A stretch of 64,000 bases of DNA from Microvirga lotononidis (GCF_034627025.1 NZ_CP141048.1:1686001-1750000); one strand, 5' to 3'; shown: positions 1 to 9,362, counted from the stretch's first letter. Notes: generated from the sequence alone by a model not told the origin. Program-made: numbers and translations.

Positions 1-2076
1 CGGTGCTCGGTCCTCTTGTACGATGCCGAGACGGGCTCGCTCCGGCACGGGGCCGCGCCGAACCTTCCCTCTTCCTATAATGCGGCGATCGACGGCCTGA
101 AGGTCGGACCCGACAGGGGATCGTGTGGAACCGCCGCCTATTCGCGCACGAGCATCATCGTGGCCGACATCGCAACGGATCCCCTATGGGCCGAGTGGCG
201 CGGCATCGCCCTGTCCTATGGCCTGCGGGCCTGCTGGTCGAAGCCGGTCTTTTCCCGTTCGGGCGATGTGCTCGGCACCTTCGGGTTCTATTACGGCGAG
301 CCCCGCGCCCCGACCTGCGACGAGATGGAGCGCATGGAGGCCGTGCTGCATCTGGCCGCCCTGGTTCTCGAGCGGCAGCGCAGCGACGTGGCCCTGCGCG
401 AAAGCGAAGAGCATCACCGCCATTCCGTGGAGCTCAACCCGCAGATCTCCTGGACGGCGGATCCGCAGGGCAATCTCCTCGATATTTCCTCGCGCTGGCA
501 CGACCTGACCGGCATGGACCTGAGGGAGGCGCTGGGTTCCGGCTGGAGCCGGGCGCTGCATCCCGACGACGCGTCCACCTCCTTGCGCCGCTGGTCCCAG
601 GCGGTCGCGGCGGGTGAAAGGCTGGATATGGATTATCGCCTCCGGATGGCGGACGGAACCTATCGCTGGGTCCGCTCCCGGGCCGCACCTCGGCGAGGCG
701 GGGACGGGACCATCATCCGATGGTACGGCGCCGTCGAGGACATCCATGACCGCAAGCTCACGGAGGAAACCCTCCGCTGGGCGGCCCACCATGACGACCT
801 CACGGGGCTTGCGAACCGCAGGCTCTTCCGCGAACGCCTGCAGCAAGCCCTCGACGCCCCGTCCGGCCGGCCCCGCATCACGGGCCTGCTGGTCATGGAT
901 CTCGACCACCTCAAGCAGATCAACGACCGGTTCGGTCACGATGCCGGCGATGACCTTTTGAAGGAATTCGCGCAGCGGCTGCGCCAAGCGGCGAGACCCG
1001 GCGACACCGTGGCCCGCCTGGGCGGCGACGAATTCGCCGTGCTTCTGCCCGACATCGCCGGTGACCGCGACGTGGCCGCCATGGCCGACACCATCCTGGC
1101 CCGCATGCAGGAGCCCCTGAAACGCAACGGCAAGCTTCTGGACTGCCGCACGAGCATCGGCGGGACCATTTCGTCCGGTTTCGCCATGAGCCCGGAAGAG
1201 CTTCAGAAACAGGCCGATCTGGCGCTCTATCGCAGCAAGACGTCCGGACGCGGCTCGTTCAAAATGTTCGTCGCGACCATGCGGGAGGAGTCGCAAAGAA
1301 CGAATTCGGCCCTGGAGCTGGCGGCACGGGCGGTCGCATCGGACTGGATCGTGCCGTTCTATCAGCCGAAGGTGACACTCGCCACCGGTGCGATCGGCGG
1401 CTTCGAGGCGCTTCTGCGCTGGCATCATCCCCGCAACGGGATCCAATCGCCGGAAAGGATCGCCCCCGCCTTCAACGACACGGAGCTTGGAACGGCCATC
1501 GGCGAGCGCATGCGCTCCTGCATCCTCAAGGATATCCGCGCCTGGCTCGATGCGGGGCTTCCCTTCGGACGGATCGCCGTCAATGCGTCGGCCGCCGAGT
1601 TCCGACGCGACAATTATGCCGAGCGCGTGCTCGAAGACCTGCGATGGATGAACGTCCCGGCCCATTGCCTCGAAGTCGAGGTGACCGAGAGCGTGTTCCT
1701 CGGCTCCGGCGCCGAATACGTGGAGCGGGCGCTGCGCACCCTCAGCACGGAGGGCGTGACGATCGCGCTCGACGATTTCGGCACCGGCTACGCCTCCCTG
1801 TCGCATCTCAAGCGCTACCCGGTCGATGCGATCAAGATCGACCGGACCTTCGTGGGCGGTCTGGAGACGGACGCGGACGATGCCGCCATCGTCAGGGCGC
1901 TCCTCAATCTCGGCCGCAATCTCGGCATCGAGGTCGTGGCCGAGGGCGTCGAGAACGCCTTCCAGGCCACTCTCCTGCAGCGCATGAGCTGCGATCTCGT
2001 GCAGGGATACCATTTCGGCCGGCCCATGCCGGCCGGGGACGTGCCGACCTTCGTCACGTCGTGGACGGGCGTTTAA
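1..2076 (+). CDS. GAF-PAS-GGDEF-EAL cyclic-di-GMP turnover protein (5' end missing)
   Basis: The reading frame is open from the first base of the window, so the true start lies upstream and the product is truncated at its N terminus. The visible 691 residues begin inside a GAF domain (to about residue 118), followed by a PAS/PAC domain (about 142-255), a GGDEF diguanylate cyclase domain (about 260-425, intact GGDEF near 341-345) and an EAL phosphodiesterase domain (about 435-685, intact EALLRW near 469 and DDFGTGYASL near 591). Both catalytic signatures are intact, so it could make and degrade cyclic di-GMP, with GAF and PAS as sensory inputs. No membrane segment is visible in the part present. 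The ligand of either sensor is unknown. Confidence 0.93.
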   Translation, partial: RCSVLLYDAETGSLRHGAAPNLPSSYNAAIDGLKVGPDRGSCGTAAYSRTSIIVADIATDPLWAEWRGIALSYGLRACWSKPVFSRSGDVLGTFGFYYGEPRAPTCDEMERMEAVLHLAALVLERQRSDVALRESEEHHRHSVELNPQISWTADPQGNLLDISSRWHDLTGMDLREALGSGWSRALHPDDASTSLRRWSQAVAAGERLDMDYRLRMADGTYRWVRSRAAPRRGGDGTIIRWYGAVEDIHDRKLTEETLRWAAHHDDLTGLANRRLFRERLQQALDAPSGRPRITGLLVMDLDHLKQINDRFGHDAGDDLLKEFAQRLRQAARPGDTVARLGGDEFAVLLPDIAGDRDVAAMADTILARMQEPLKRNGKLLDCRTSIGGTISSGFAMSPEELQKQADLALYRSKTSGRGSFKMFVATMREESQRTNSALELAARAVASDWIVPFYQPKVTLATGAIGGFEALLRWHHPRNGIQSPERIAPAFNDTELGTAIGERMRSCILKDIRAWLDAGLPFGRIAVNASAAEFRRDNYAERVLEDLRWMNVPAHCLEVEVTESVFLGSGAEYVERALRTLSTEGVTIALDDFGTGYASLSHLKRYPVDAIKIDRTFVGGLETDADDAAIVRALLNLGRNLGIEVVAEGVENAFQATLLQRMSCDLVQGYHFGRPMPAGDVPTFVTSWTGV

Positions 2077-2200
2077 GGCATTGCGCGACACGCATTCGCA
2101 AGCGTGAACACCTTTCACGAGTCTGCGAGAAAACGAACCTTGGCCTTGCCATCGCCATGTTCGACCGTCACGAGGATCTCACCTTACGAGAGTTCTGTTC

Positions 2201-2827
2201 ATGATCCTGTCCCGCCGCGTTCTTCTCGCCGGTCTCGCCCTGTCCGGCACGAAAGCTCCCGCCTTCGCGCAATCCGCGCCGGAGCCGCAGATGATCCCCG
2301 TGGAGCTGATCGATAACGCCCTGAACCTGCCCTCCATTGTGCGTATCGGCCACCCGCATGGCGACGTGATCATGGTGGAGTATTTCGACTACAACTGCCC
2401 CTGGTGCAAACGTTCGGCGCAAAGCCTGCCCGACCTGCTCAAGGCGGAACCCGAGCTGTCCTACATGCTGGTGAATTTCGCCGTGCTGAGCCCGCAATCG
2501 GTCGCGGCGACGCGCGCGGCCCTGGCCTATCTGCAGCTCTACGGCCCCGAGCGTTACCTGCCCCTGCATCTCGCCCTGTTCGCCTTGCGCGGCACGGTGG
2601 ACGGCGAGCGGGCGCTGGCGGAAGCGGAAAAGCTCGGCGGCGACCGGACGCGCATGACCGAGATCGCCAACAGCGACAAGACCACCGGCTGGATGAAGGA
2701 CGCCTTCGCCACCGGAAGCGATCTCGGCCTCGTGGCGACGCCGTCCTTCCTGATCGGGACGGAAGCCTATGTCGGCGGCATGAGCCTGGAGCAGAAGCGC
2801 GAGGCGATCGCGCGGGCGAGAGGGTAA
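2201..2827 (+). CDS. DsbA-like thiol:disulfide oxidoreductase, periplasmic
   Basis: A 208-residue thioredoxin-fold protein of the DsbA/Com1-like family. The N terminus has two arginines and a hydrophobic stretch (about residues 5-23, ending AFAQ), consistent with export. The redox centre is CPWC at C66-C69 and the cis-proline loop is the TPSF motif near residue 182. An insertion of helices between the two thioredoxin halves fits DsbA rather than thioredoxin. It probably oxidises or shuffles disulfides in periplasmic proteins; the exact partner is unknown. Its stop lies 3 bp from the convergent cyclase gene. The ATG at 2201 is chosen because the signal peptide starts there. Confidence 0.88.
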   Translation: MILSRRVLLAGLALSGTKAPAFAQSAPEPQMIPVELIDNALNLPSIVRIGHPHGDVIMVEYFDYNCPWCKRSAQSLPDLLKAEPELSYMLVNFAVLSPQSVAATRAALAYLQLYGPERYLPLHLALFALRGTVDGERALAEAEKLGGDRTRMTEIANSDKTTGWMKDAFATGSDLGLVATPSFLIGTEAYVGGMSLEQKREAIARARG

Positions 2828-2830
2828 CCC

Positions 2831-4234
2831 TCACCCGGCAGGCTTCATCAGCACCATTCTGCGCGTGACCCCAGGCAGGGGATCGCACGCGACCTCGACC
2901 CATTGGGTTTCCTCGCCCGCCGCCACGACGGTTTCCTGCGAGGCGAGAAGTTCGCAATCGGCCGTCTTCGTCGCCTGCTCGATGCGCGAGGCAATGTTGA
3001 CGGTCTCGCCGACCACGGTGAATTCGAGCCGGCTTTCGTCCCCCACCACGCCGCAGAACACGTCGCCCGTGTGGATGCCGATCCCGAGGCGCACCGGCGG
3101 GTTGAAGTTGCGCTTGGCGTTCCAACGGGCGATCAGGGTCAGGAGGGTGCGGCCGCAGGCGAGCGCCCGGCGCGCATCGTCCTCCCGGGCCCCGGGCACG
3201 CCGAAGAGGATCAGGGCCCCATCGCCCGTGAACTTGTCGATGACGCCCCCGTGCCGGGAGGCCGCCCGCAGGACGCGGCGGCGGAACGACGTGATGAAGA
3301 CGGCGAGCTGCGCCGGTTCCATGGTCTCGCCGAAGGTGGTCGAAGCCCGGATGTCGACGAAGAGCAGGGTCACCGGAATGCGCCGTCCCTGGCGCAGGGA
3401 CGCGAAGGCCTGATCGGTGAGGATCGGCGCCAGCTCCCGCGGCAGATAGCGGGTGAGCGTCACGCGCAAGGTCGTCTCCCGCACGGCCCGCTCCAGCATC
3501 AGGCGGCCCTGGCGCGCCACCAGGATCAGGATCAGTGCGGCGGCGAAGACCATGACGATGCGGACCATGTTGGCCTGGGCGGAGAACACGCCGACGATCT
3601 CCGCCAGATCCTCCTGGCGGTCGGCCGGGCTCAGGTAGCCGCCGCCGAAGGCGAGCAGCGAAAGGCCGATGACATAGATGGCCGCCACGAAGGCCTGGAG
3701 GCGGGGCTGGTAGTGAATGGCCGCCGCCGCCATGGTGATCGGCACGACCCAGGCGACCGGAAACACCGAGAAGAGGCTGCCCGGGATGCCGAGGCCCCAA
3801 TGGGTATAGGCGAGATTGCCGAGGACGAGGCACGCGTCGACCACGGCCGTGATGACCGGCAGTTTCTCGATGCCGATCCGTTTCGACGCGAGCCAGGCGC
3901 CGCCCCAGCCCTGCGCCCCGAAAAGGACCAGGGTCAGCTCGGCGGCCCAAACCTGCTTGAGCGCGATGGGATTGCTGAGCTCGACGCCCGCGGTGGTGAC
4001 CAGGACCGCCATGAGCAGCAGCCCGGCCGTGACCATGCGCGCGAGCCCGGCCCGCTGAAGCGCGCCCGTATCGGCCTCACGGATCAGCCGGTGCGTGGCG
4101 TCGCTTAAGGAGGGAGACGTCCGCAGCCTGTCGATCAGGCCCAGGGCGGCACGGATGCGGGATCGGGGAGTCACGGGTTTCTTTCTGCTCTCCAGGATGG
4201 ATATGGTCCGGTCGACACGTGACTCAAAGCCCAT
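2831..4234 (-). CDS. Membrane-anchored class III adenylate/guanylate cyclase
   Basis: A 467-residue protein with a cytoplasmic N-terminal stretch, about six hydrophobic segments (roughly residues 65-255) and a C-terminal class III nucleotidyl cyclase domain. The first metal-binding Asp is in LFVDIRAST (about residue 293), the second in DKFTGDG, and the transition-state Asn and Arg are in VNIASRIE, so the catalytic set looks complete and it should make cAMP (or cGMP). The position that often carries Asp in the VVGDTVN motif is Glu here (VVGETVN). The ATG at 4234 was preferred over an in-frame ATG at 4291 because the longer version adds only a basic, low-complexity tail; no strong ribosome-binding site supports either. 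It is divergent from the DUF188 gene. Confidence 0.86.
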   Translation of the reverse strand: MGFESRVDRTISILESRKKPVTPRSRIRAALGLIDRLRTSPSLSDATHRLIREADTGALQRAGLARMVTAGLLLMAVLVTTAGVELSNPIALKQVWAAELTLVLFGAQGWGGAWLASKRIGIEKLPVITAVVDACLVLGNLAYTHWGLGIPGSLFSVFPVAWVVPITMAAAAIHYQPRLQAFVAAIYVIGLSLLAFGGGYLSPADRQEDLAEIVGVFSAQANMVRIVMVFAAALILILVARQGRLMLERAVRETTLRVTLTRYLPRELAPILTDQAFASLRQGRRIPVTLLFVDIRASTTFGETMEPAQLAVFITSFRRRVLRAASRHGGVIDKFTGDGALILFGVPGAREDDARRALACGRTLLTLIARWNAKRNFNPPVRLGIGIHTGDVFCGVVGDESRLEFTVVGETVNIASRIEQATKTADCELLASQETVVAAGEETQWVEVACDPLPGVTRRMVLMKPAG

Positions 4235-4311
4235 TACGGATCGGTTACGCCGTCGTGACCTGCCGGAAAGATCCCGGCGGCGTCCCCGCATCCCACAGGA
4301 ATATATGGCCG

Positions 4312-4800
4312 ATGAGCGAGACGTTCCAACCTATCGTCGTCTATGTGGATGCGGACGCCTGCCCGGTGAAGCCGGAGATCTACCGGGTCGCCGAGCGGCA
4401 CGGAGTCAAGGTCTTCGTGGTCTCCAACGCCTTCCTGCAGGTGCCGCAGAGCCTGCTGATCAAGCGGATCGTGGTCAGTTCGGGCTTCGATGCCGCCGAC
4501 GACTGGATCGCCGAGCGCGCCCGGCGCGGCGCCATCGTGATCACGGCCGACATCCCGCTCGCGAGCCGCTGCGTGAAGGCCGGCGCCGACGTGATCGGCC
4601 CGACCGGAAAGCCCTTCACGGAAGCCTCGGTCGGCATGGCGCTCGCCACCCGCGACCTGATGGAAGGCCTGCGCGCCATGGGCGAGGTGACGGGCGGCCC
4701 GAGGCCGTTTTCGCAAAAGGACCGCTCGGCGTTCCTCTCGGCGCTCGATGTGGCGATCAACCGGCTCAAGCGCGCGGGATTTGGCTCAGGCGCTCCTTGA
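4312..4800 (+). CDS. YaiI/YqxD family (DUF188) protein
   Basis: A 162-residue soluble protein matching the DUF188 family (YaiI, YqxD). The family-typical N terminus [11 protein letters not shown] is present, followed by [20 protein letters not shown], which gives a PIN-like arrangement of acidic residues. Its length is normal for the family. The biochemical role is not established; a nuclease-like fold is the usual suggestion. The ATG at 4312 directly precedes the conserved start. Its last 35 bp overlap the end of the convergent ccmG gene. Confidence 0.88.
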   Translation: MSETFQPIVVYVDADACPVKPEIYRVAERHGVKVFVVSNAFLQVPQSLLIKRIVVSSGFDAADDWIAERARRGAIVITADIPLASRCVKAGADVIGPTGKPFTEASVGMALATRDLMEGLRAMGEVTGGPRPFSQKDRSAFLSALDVAINRLKRAGFGSGAP

Positions 4801-5344
4801 ACGCGTTGAAATTCTCAGGCGTCAGTGGGCCGATATGCTTGTAGCGGATGGTGCCGTCCGGGCCGACGATGAAGGTTTCGGGGACGCCGTAGACGCCCCA
4901 GTCGATGGAGGCGCGGCCGTTCGGGTCGACCCCGACGGCCGCGTAGGGATTGCCGAGCGCGCCGAGGAAGCGGCGGGCGTTGTCCGGATTGTCCTTCTGG
5001 TTGATGCCGACCACGCGGATCGACGGATCCCTGGCGAGATCGACCAGCAGCGGATGCTCCTGGCGGCAGGGCGCGCACCAGGACGCCCAGACATTCACCA
5101 CCGTCACGCGGCCCTTGAGATCATCGTTCGAGAAGCCGGGCACGGGCTGACCGTTGGCCAGCAGGCCTTCGAGGGGTGCGAGGCTGAACGTCGGCACCGG
5201 CTTGTTGATCAGGACCGACGGCACCTCGGCGGGGTTCTTCCCTGAAATCAGCTGCACGCCGAAGAGCACCACCAGGGCGCCGAAGACGAGCCCCGGCAGC
5301 AGGAACATCAGGCGGGATCGCGGTCGCTCGACGACATCAGCCAC
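4766..5344 (-). CDS. ccmG: Cytochrome c maturation thioredoxin-like protein CcmG (DsbE)
   Basis: A 192-residue membrane-anchored thioredoxin-like protein. One N-terminal transmembrane segment (about residues 12-33) is followed by a periplasmic thioredoxin domain with the redox motif WCAPC (C90, C93) and the CcmG-typical GVYGVPETF segment carrying the cis-proline. It reduces apocytochrome c haem-binding cysteines before haem ligation. The start is a GTG at 5344, overlapping the ccmD stop by 8 bp, which indicates translational coupling in ccmC-ccmD-ccmG. The 3' end overlaps the convergent DUF188 gene. Confidence 0.95.
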   Translation of the reverse strand: MADVVERPRSRLMFLLPGLVFGALVVLFGVQLISGKNPAEVPSVLINKPVPTFSLAPLEGLLANGQPVPGFSNDDLKGRVTVVNVWASWCAPCRQEHPLLVDLARDPSIRVVGINQKDNPDNARRFLGALGNPYAAVGVDPNGRASIDWGVYGVPETFIVGPDGTIRYKHIGPLTPENFNAFKERLSQIPRA

Positions 5345-5492
5345 GGCGGGACCTCCGGCCGACGCCGCGTGATTCGAGCTCGGCCAAAGCGCGGGCCTGG
5401 ATGCGGTGGTCGATCACCGCGCGCAGGATCAATCCGGCGACGACCAGTGCCGTCAGGATGTAGGACAATGCGATGAAGAACGTGTGCGACAT
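5337..5492 (-). CDS. ccmD: Haem exporter protein CcmD (small membrane protein)
   Basis: A 51-residue protein starting MSHTFFIALSYILTALV, with one transmembrane helix (about residues 4-25) followed by a basic, Arg/Ala/Glu-rich cytoplasmic tail. This is the usual CcmD architecture, a small subunit that stabilises the CcmC-haem-CcmE complex. Its ATG lies 3 bp after the ccmC stop, and its TGA overlaps the GTG of ccmG. Sequence conservation in this family is low, so position and topology carry most of the assignment. Confidence 0.9.
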   Translation of the reverse strand: MSHTFFIALSYILTALVVAGLILRAVIDHRIQARALAELESRGVGRRSRRG

Positions 5493-5495
5493 CTG

Positions 5496-6236
5496 TCAGG
5501 CCGCCTGCGCGTCGAGGCGCTCGGCCTCGAGGATGGTGAGCGTGCGCACCCGGCGGCGCAGGATCTCCGTGCGCATGCCGGAGAGATGCAGCGCCACGCC
5601 GACCAGGGTGAAGGCGACGGCCATGACCAGGAGCGGCACGAGCATGGAGGAATGGATCGTCGGCCCGCCGAGGCGGAACACGGAGGCCGGCTGGTGCAGG
5701 GTGTTCCACCAATCGACGGAGAACTTCACGATCGGCACGTTCACCGCCCCCACGAGGGTCAGGATCGACACGGCCCGGGCGGCCCGATTCGGCTCCTCGA
5801 TGGCGCGCCAGAGCGCCAGGATGCCGAGATAGATCAGCAGCATCACCAGCATGGAGGTCAGCCGCGCGTCCCATTGCCAATAGGTGCCCCACATGGGCTT
5901 GCCCCAGAGCGAACCGGTGACGAGGCAGATCAGCGTGAAGGCCGCCCCGATGGGCGCCGCCGCCTTCTGCGACACATCGGCCAAGGGATGCCGCCACACG
6001 AGGGTGCCCAGCGCGGAGCTGGCCATGATCATGTAGAAGAACAGGGAGAGCCACGCGGCCGGCACGTGGATGTACATGATCTTGACCGTTTCGCCCTGCT
6101 GGTAATCGGCCGGCGCCGTGAACCAGACCATGTAGAGCCCGACGGCCATGACGAGCGCGGCCAAGCCTCCCACCCACGGCAGGAGCGTGCCGCTGAGGCT
6201 CATGAAGCGGGTCGGATTGGCAAGCTCACGGATCAT
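5496..6236 (-). CDS. ccmC: Haem exporter membrane protein CcmC
   Basis: A 246-residue polytopic inner membrane protein with six predicted hydrophobic segments. It carries the tryptophan-rich periplasmic haem-handling motif WGTYWQWD (about residues 116-123) and two conserved haem-ligand histidines, H57 (IHVPAAW) and H181 (LHQPAS). CcmC transfers haem to the chaperone CcmE. The start at 6236 (MIREL) was chosen because upstream in-frame sequence is basic and unlike the family. It heads ccmC-ccmD-ccmG; ccmA-ccmB lie about 3.1 kb away on the same strand with unrelated genes between. Confidence 0.95.
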   Translation of the reverse strand: MIRELANPTRFMSLSGTLLPWVGGLAALVMAVGLYMVWFTAPADYQQGETVKIMYIHVPAAWLSLFFYMIMASSALGTLVWRHPLADVSQKAAAPIGAAFTLICLVTGSLWGKPMWGTYWQWDARLTSMLVMLLIYLGILALWRAIEEPNRAARAVSILTLVGAVNVPIVKFSVDWWNTLHQPASVFRLGGPTIHSSMLVPLLVMAVAFTLVGVALHLSGMRTEILRRRVRTLTILEAERLDAQAA

Positions 6237-6426
6237 GGATTCGATGTAGCGGTCTTGAATGGCACCTGCAACGGAGACATCGCCGCAAGCCGCGTAACGT
6301 TTTCGCCAGAATGGCGCTTTTAGGCGCTCCCGGAGATGCCGGGCATTCCGGAATTGTGCGTAGGGCCTGCCCTTCATCCGCCTTATGATCCAGCCTATAC
6401 TCCCGCATCACTGTTGCGGAGCGGTC

Positions 6427-7413
6427 ATGCGCCTTGGACTCATAAGCCTCGCCGGCCTCACCCTCGCGCTTCCGGCCGCCGCGCAGGATATCTCCCTGCG
6501 CCTCCCCGTCGCCTGCGAGGTCGGCCGGACCTGCTTCATCCAGCATTACGTGGACCGGGACCCGTCGCCGGCCGCGAGCGATTACCAGTGCGGCACGCTC
6601 ACCTACGACACCCATGACGGTACCGACATCCGGGTGCCGACCACGGCCGCCATGAAGGCGGGCGTCGATGTGGTTGCGGCAGCCGACGGCAAGGTGCTGC
6701 GGGTCCGCGACGGCGTGGAGGATGTCTCCGTCTCCGGGCGAGGCCGCGACAGCGTCGCCAACACCGAATGCGGCAACGGCGCCTTGATCGATCACGGCAA
6801 CGGCTGGGAGACGCAGTACTGCCACATGGCGAAGGGCAGCCTCGCGGTGAAGCCGGGCGACCCCGTGAAAGCCGGCGACCGGATCGGAAAGGTCGGCCTG
6901 TCGGGCATGACGGAATTTCCGCACCTGCACTTCACCCTGCGCAAGGACGGCAAGACGGCCGATCCCTTCGCCTATGGGGCGCCGGAGCAATCCTGCGGCG
7001 GCGGCAAGTCCTTGTGGGACGCCTCCCTCCAGCGCACCCTCGCCTATCAGGGCGGCAGCCTCCTCAACAAGGGCTTCGCCCCCGGTCCCGTGACCATGGA
7101 CGCCATCGAATCCGGAACGGCGGAACAGGACACGCCGACGACGGGATCCCCCGCCCTCGTGGCCTTCGTCCGGGCCATCGGGCTCAAGGGCGGCGACGTC
7201 CAGATTCTCACCCTGTTCGATCCCGACGGCAAGCCGCTGGCCCAGAACAAGGCCCCACCCCTCGACCGGGCCAAGGCGCAATGGATGGCCTTCGCCGGCG
7301 TGAAGCAGCCGCAGGGCGGCTTCCGCCCCGGCCTTTACCGCGCGATCTATCGTGTCGAGCGGGACGGCAAGCCCGCCATCGAGCAGGCCTTCGGGATCAG
7401 CCTGAGGCCGTGA
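6427..7413 (+). CDS. Secreted M23-family metallopeptidase
   Basis: A 328-residue exported protein: signal peptide about residues 1-20 (ending PAAAQ), then an M23 (LytM-like) peptidase domain. Zinc ligands are visible as H63 and D67 (HDGTD) and H168 of HLHF, with H133 as a further catalytic histidine, so it should be active against peptidoglycan cross-bridges. A C-terminal region of about 140 residues follows that I do not recognise. The ATG at 6427 was preferred over 6385 because it starts the signal peptide. The gene is divergent from ccmC, and its last 17 bp overlap the convergent monooxygenase-like gene. Confidence 0.88.
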   Translation: MRLGLISLAGLTLALPAAAQDISLRLPVACEVGRTCFIQHYVDRDPSPAASDYQCGTLTYDTHDGTDIRVPTTAAMKAGVDVVAAADGKVLRVRDGVEDVSVSGRGRDSVANTECGNGALIDHGNGWETQYCHMAKGSLAVKPGDPVKAGDRIGKVGLSGMTEFPHLHFTLRKDGKTADPFAYGAPEQSCGGGKSLWDASLQRTLAYQGGSLLNKGFAPGPVTMDAIESGTAEQDTPTTGSPALVAFVRAIGLKGGDVQILTLFDPDGKPLAQNKAPPLDRAKAQWMAFAGVKQPQGGFRPGLYRAIYRVERDGKPAIEQAFGISLRP

Positions 7414-7762
7414 CGTTCTCGTGCACCACCCGACTGTCGGCGGGCGCCTGCTCGCGCTCGTTGAGACCATAGTCGCGGATCACGCTCGCGACCCGCAGGC
7501 GATAATCGCGGAAGATTCCGGCCCTGCCTGCCCCTTGCGTGCTGCGGTGGGAGGGCAGGTTGCGCCAGGCCCGCACCGCCTCCTCGTCGCGCCAGAACGA
7601 GAGCGACAGGAGCTTGCCCGGCTCGGTCAGGCTCTGGAAGCGCTCGACGGAGATGAAACCGTCCATCTCCATCAAATCGGAGCGCAGCGCCGCCGCGAGA
7701 CCGAGATAATCCCGATGTCCTCCATCCCCGTCAGGCCAGACTTCGAAGATCACCGCGATCAT
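7397..7762 (-). CDS. Antibiotic biosynthesis monooxygenase (ABM) domain protein
   Basis: A 121-residue protein with the dimeric alpha/beta-barrel (ABM, DUF3291-like) pattern: MIAVIFEVWP opening strand, a helix with LRSDLMEMDGFISVERF, then LLSLSFWRDEEAVRAWRNLPSH, which is typical of the family. Members include haem-degrading and quinol monooxygenases, but many are uncharacterised. Its ATG overlaps the TGA of the upstream NIPSNAP gene in an ATGA arrangement, so the two are translationally coupled and likely act together. No cofactor-binding residue can be assigned with confidence. Confidence 0.82.
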   Translation of the reverse strand: MIAVIFEVWPDGDGGHRDYLGLAAALRSDLMEMDGFISVERFQSLTEPGKLLSLSFWRDEEAVRAWRNLPSHRSTQGAGRAGIFRDYRLRVASVIRDYGLNEREQAPADSRVVHENVTASG

Positions 7763-8088
7763 GGTTTGACGAGCTCCGCATGAGGGACCGAGACCACCCG
7801 CAGGAAGACCCGGTCCTCGCGGCGGATGAACTGTTCCCTTTTAGCAAATTCGTAGTTGGCCCGTCCCATCGGATCGTTACGCAGCCGCTCGCGATAAGCC
7901 TCGTACTGGCTGAGGTTCTCGATGTTGTAGATCCCGTACGCCGTGGTGGCCGAGCCCTCGTGCGGCGCGTAATAGCCGATGAGATCGGCGCCGCAGCGGG
8001 GAATGGCCTGACCCCAGTTGCGGGCATATTCCTCGAAGGCAGACACCTTGAACGGGTCGATCTCGTAGCGAATGAAGCAGGTAATCAT
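7759..8088 (-). CDS. NIPSNAP family protein
   Basis: A 109-residue protein of the NIPSNAP family, also a ferredoxin-like dimeric alpha/beta barrel. Family-like features are the MITCFIRYEIDP opening, EYARNWGQAIPRCGADLIGYY and AYRERLRNDPMGRANYEFA. The function of the family is not settled. It is the first gene of a two-gene operon with the ABM-domain gene (4-bp overlap) and is transcribed away from the ArsR-like regulator at 8167; the 78-bp gap between them contains an inverted repeat. The pairing suggests a small stress- or metabolite-responsive cassette (inference). Confidence 0.85.
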   Translation of the reverse strand: MITCFIRYEIDPFKVSAFEEYARNWGQAIPRCGADLIGYYAPHEGSATTAYGIYNIENLSQYEAYRERLRNDPMGRANYEFAKREQFIRREDRVFLRVVSVPHAELVKP

Positions 8089-8123
8089 CGTGAACGCTCC
8101 TGTCTTGGAAAAGCATTCTCCTG

Positions 8124-8157
8124 ATAGCCGATTGCCCGACATCGATGGTTCGGCTAT
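8124..8157. promoter_or_regulatory. Candidate operator: 8-bp inverted repeat between regulator and NIPSNAP gene
   Basis: ATAGCCGA at 8124-8131 is mirrored exactly by TCGGCTAT at 8150-8157 with an 18-bp spacer that contains the palindrome CATCGATG. It lies in the 78-bp gap between two divergent genes, just upstream of the regulator start at 8167. It is the natural candidate binding site of the adjacent ArsR-like protein; binding is inferred only. Confidence 0.5.
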
Positions 8158-8166
8158 GATCGAAGT

Positions 8167-8868
8167 ATGAAGGAAGGACCCGTCATCGCCTCCGTGGCCG
8201 CGCTCCTCGGCGATCCGGCCCGGGCCAACATCCTCACCGCCCTCATGGACGGGCGGGCGCTCACCGTGAGCGAGCTTGCGGAAGCGGCAGGCGTCACCCT
8301 CCAGACCGCCAGCGGCCATCTCGCCAAGCTCGATGCCGCCAACCTGCTGACGGCCGAAAAGCAGGGGCGCCACCGCTATTTCCGGCTCTCGGGCCCGGAT
8401 GTGGCGCAGGTGCTCGAAGCTCTGATGGGCCTGGCCCAGCGCACGGGCGCCACCCGGATCAGGACAGGCCCGAAGGACGCGGCGCTCCGGTCGGCCCGAA
8501 TCTGCTACGACCATCTCGCCGGCGAGCGCGGCGTCGCGCTGTTGAGGGGCGTGCAGCGCCAGGGCCTCGTCGAGGGCGGACAGGACCTGGCCCTTACGCC
8601 TAAGGGCCGCGCCTTTTTCGCCGATTTCGGCATCGATCTCACGAAGCTCGAGAAGGGCCGCCGCCCCGTCTGCCGCGCCTGCCTCGACTGGAGCGAGCGC
8701 CACAGCCATCTGGGCGGCGCCCTGGGGGCCGCGATCCTGTCCCGCATGACCGATCGGGGCTGGGTCCGGCGCGAGAGCGGGCGCGTTCTCGCCTTCACCT
8801 GCGAGGGAGCGGCGCAATTCGAGGCGGCTTTCATGCCGGCGCAGGATCACGCGTCGCAGGTCGCCTGA
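8167..8868 (+). CDS. ArsR-family winged-helix transcriptional regulator with C-terminal Cys/His motif
   Basis: A 233-residue regulator. Residues about 1-90 form an ArsR-type winged helix (TVSELAEAAGVTLQTASGHLAKL as recognition region, GRHRYFRLS as wing). The C-terminal half holds CRACLDWSERHSH, with C169 and C172 spaced C-x2-C and H179, H181 spaced H-x-H, which could bind a metal or sense redox state. This larger two-domain form is about twice the length of simple ArsR sensors. It is divergent from the NIPSNAP-ABM operon and probably represses it. Its stop is 3 bp from the convergent GNAT gene. Confidence 0.88.
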   Translation: MKEGPVIASVAALLGDPARANILTALMDGRALTVSELAEAAGVTLQTASGHLAKLDAANLLTAEKQGRHRYFRLSGPDVAQVLEALMGLAQRTGATRIRTGPKDAALRSARICYDHLAGERGVALLRGVQRQGLVEGGQDLALTPKGRAFFADFGIDLTKLEKGRRPVCRACLDWSERHSHLGGALGAAILSRMTDRGWVRRESGRVLAFTCEGAAQFEAAFMPAQDHASQVA

Positions 8869-8871
8869 GAC

Positions 8872-9360
8872 TCAGTCGAGCCTGTAGGACTCGACCTCCT
8901 CGAACCCGAGCGCGCGATAGAGACGCTGCGCGCCCGACGGGTTGTCCGCATCCACCTTCAGGGATACGGCGGCAGCCCCGCGCTCCCTCAAGGCGCGGAA
9001 CGCTTCGTGCAGCAGGGCGGAGCCCAGTCCCTTTCGGCGCCACGCCGGAGCAACCGCGAGATCCTTCACGAAGGCGCTCGTCCAGCACTGCGCCACGCCG
9101 ACGATCCTGTCCCGCTCGTCCACCGCGATGAAGACGAGAGCCGGATCATATTCCGAATCATCCCGCAGGCTCGGCCACCAGATCGCGAAGGGCTCCACGT
9201 AGCCGCCGCCTTGCGCATAGGCCTGTCTCAGCAGCGCATGGACCTGTTGCGCATGCCGTTCCGAATCGAACGGAGCCGGGCGGGCTCCCTTGGGCCAATC
9301 CGGGTCCGGCACGGAACCGTCGAGGGATCGGCGCAGGTGCAGGACGAGGCGTCCGGCCAT
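8872..9360 (-). CDS. GNAT-family N-acetyltransferase, downstream of ccmAB
   Basis: A 162-residue protein whose C-terminal half has the GNAT acetyl-CoA motif VKDLAVAPAWRRKGLGSALL (the Q/RxxGxG/A loop as RRKGLG) and the motif B region RLYRALGFEEVE. Substrate unknown. The start at 9360 lies 2 bp after the ccmB stop, so it is likely co-transcribed with ccmA-ccmB at the position where ccmC is expected in related genomes. There is no known role for an acetyltransferase in haem export. Confidence 0.85.
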   Translation of the reverse strand: MAGRLVLHLRRSLDGSVPDPDWPKGARPAPFDSERHAQQVHALLRQAYAQGGGYVEPFAIWWPSLRDDSEYDPALVFIAVDERDRIVGVAQCWTSAFVKDLAVAPAWRRKGLGSALLHEAFRALRERGAAAVSLKVDADNPSGAQRLYRALGFEEVESYRLD

Positions 9361-9362
9361 TC

